DNA of 64,000 bases from Margaritifera margaritifera (taxonomy: Eukaryota; Mollusca; Bivalvia; Unionida; Margaritiferidae): positions 434,001 through 498,000 of the forward strand of contig JAQPZY010001250.1 in NCBI GenBank assembly GCA_029931535.1. The letters are read 5' to 3'. The translations under genes and the position numbers were made by a program. This document shows positions 63,104-64,000 of this stretch, in pieces; the stretch's first letter is position 1; each line of letters begins with the position of its first letter. The notes beneath the pieces are model-generated. The model was not told the origin of the DNA and did no database searches. It saw nothing but the letters and a program-made list of their open reading frames with translations.

Positions 63104-63270
63104 CGAAGCTCTAGAGCAGGGCGGATATTCAAGCGTACTTCATAGACAGTGTTGATATTCAACTTAATCGTCTGAGCTTGCTGAAATCGCTCTCCATCCT
63201 GTTTGAGATACACTGCTAAACTATCTTTCAGTTTCTTAATAAAAAGACTGCATTTGAATTCTAAAGCCAT
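63104..63270 (-). CDS. CNRIP1: CNRIP1 homologue, coding exon 1 (start codon)
   Basis: Start at the ATG 63270-63268 (MALEFKCSLFIKK), donor CTTCG|GTAAGT after 63104, 167 nt, phase 2. KQDGERFQQAQTIKLN and YEVRLNIRPA match the family signature 'YKVDGqRFgq.rTIKL....Y.VevkIkP', the RhoGDI-like beta-sandwich of CRIP1a. The three exons total 489 nt, giving 162 residues against 164 in the human protein. The same frame stays open upstream to an acceptor-like TTGCAG near 63377, so an N-terminally extended form is possible. I chose the internal ATG because it gives the family length. Molluscs are not known to have a CB1 receptor, so the partner here is unknown. Confidence 0.85.
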
Positions 63271-64000
63271 TTTGAATCTGTATACATCTGAATCATCATC
63301 CGAATATACACTGGATCCATGGGACCAGGCAGGTGCACTGGAATAGTAGATCGTCGTCTGCTTCAAGCCCCTTGACTGCAATTTAGATAATCAATGGATC
63401 AATTTCTTCTTTTTTACTAGACGCTGCAGATGTAGTGCTATTCCTCACCTTCCTCCACTTTCGAAGTTAGATGACTCAGCCGTTGCAACAAATATTTACT
63501 GGACAGAGCTGCAAGGTATGCATCAACTAACAGACTTAGTGAAGAAACATTAACTCAAAGATAATTGCCGTGGTCATTCCAAGGCAGGTTTAATATCGTC
63601 TGCCACAACTAATTTAACGATAGTGGATGTGGGTGCTAATGTAGTAGGAAAACTTCATTATGTCTGTATAAGTGACGAATCGGCTGTCCGAGAAGTCAAG
63701 ATCAATGATGACTGTACAGTACAACACAGTTCGATGATGGCCAAGCTAGTTCACTTGACACACTTATCAGCAAGTCATGTTAGCGCAGTTAGATAAATGA
63801 AAGCACCTGTTAGCAGATACAGCTGTCTTGTAGACATTTATTGGAGGACGACTATGTCATATCTTAGCGTTGAGATGTACCAGATTATCTAATAAGCCTG
63901 CGTTATGTTGCATATGATAATTCTCACACCTTTATTTTTATTTTTTATTTTTTGTTTTTTTTTGTGTTTATTCCCTTTTATTCATCTCCAATTAAGTTGA
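63271..64000. other. Upstream of CNRIP1 start codon
   Basis: The frame before the ATG at 63270 is open to a TTGCAG acceptor-like site near 63377, so this may be 5' UTR or an N-terminal extension. A GAG|GTGAGG donor-like site lies near 63450 but leads to no phase-compatible coding exon. Nothing else was recognised to the window end. Confidence 0.4.

Overview
This is a 64 kb piece of an animal nuclear genome. It is AT-rich, gene-poor, full of microsatellites, and has split genes with GT-AG introns. Several features point to a mollusc, probably a bivalve: the non-LTR retrotransposon types, tRNA-headed SINE-like repeats, interspersed copies of a 'ccttgacctttgacc' repeat and of an 'aagatggc..ccat' repeat. 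That placement is an inference. No rRNA, tRNA gene, operon or CRISPR array is visible.

Two host genes can be assembled from exons whose splice sites and reading phases agree, both on the minus strand. At the left edge (5876 to 741, running off the window) are the first three coding exons of a secreted protein with a signal peptide and an FTP-type propeptide, as in thermolysin-like M4 metallopeptidases. At the right (63270 to 48934) lies a complete three-exon gene for a 162-residue CNRIP1 (cannabinoid receptor-interacting protein 1) homologue, with an 11.7 kb first intron full of repeats.

The most notable object is a degraded endogenous DNA virus or Polinton-type element at about 8.8-16.5 kb. 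On the minus strand, from high to low coordinates, it carries an A32/FtsK-HerA packaging ATPase, a Trp/basic-rich protein, an unnamed probable structural protein, a small hydrophobic pVI-like protein, a double-jelly-roll major capsid protein, a second small hydrophobic protein, an adenain-like cysteine protease, a fibre-like protein and two unrecognised fragments. A parvovirus-VP1-like phospholipase A2 reads out divergently on the plus strand. This is the adintovirus/Polinton morphogenesis set without a recognisable DNA polymerase B or integrase. Every gene is broken by stops or frameshifts, and in-frame stops are mostly TGA. The element lies between two direct copies of a ~0.88 kb sequence (7497-8371 and 16750-17642), and a mariner transposase remnant abuts the left copy.

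The rest is mobile and repetitive DNA: a CR1/L2-type LINE (25.4-28.96 kb), an I-type LINE with an RNase H domain (42.77-45.34 kb), a decayed LINE (54.6-56.4 kb), LINE C-terminal scraps (29.6-29.9 and 40.9-41.1 kb), two SINE-like copies (47.2 and 50.4 kb), foldback elements (33.5 and 42.2 kb), several minisatellites and long TA, AG, TG, ATT and GTAT runs. Intervals not listed with a gene showed nothing I could support.
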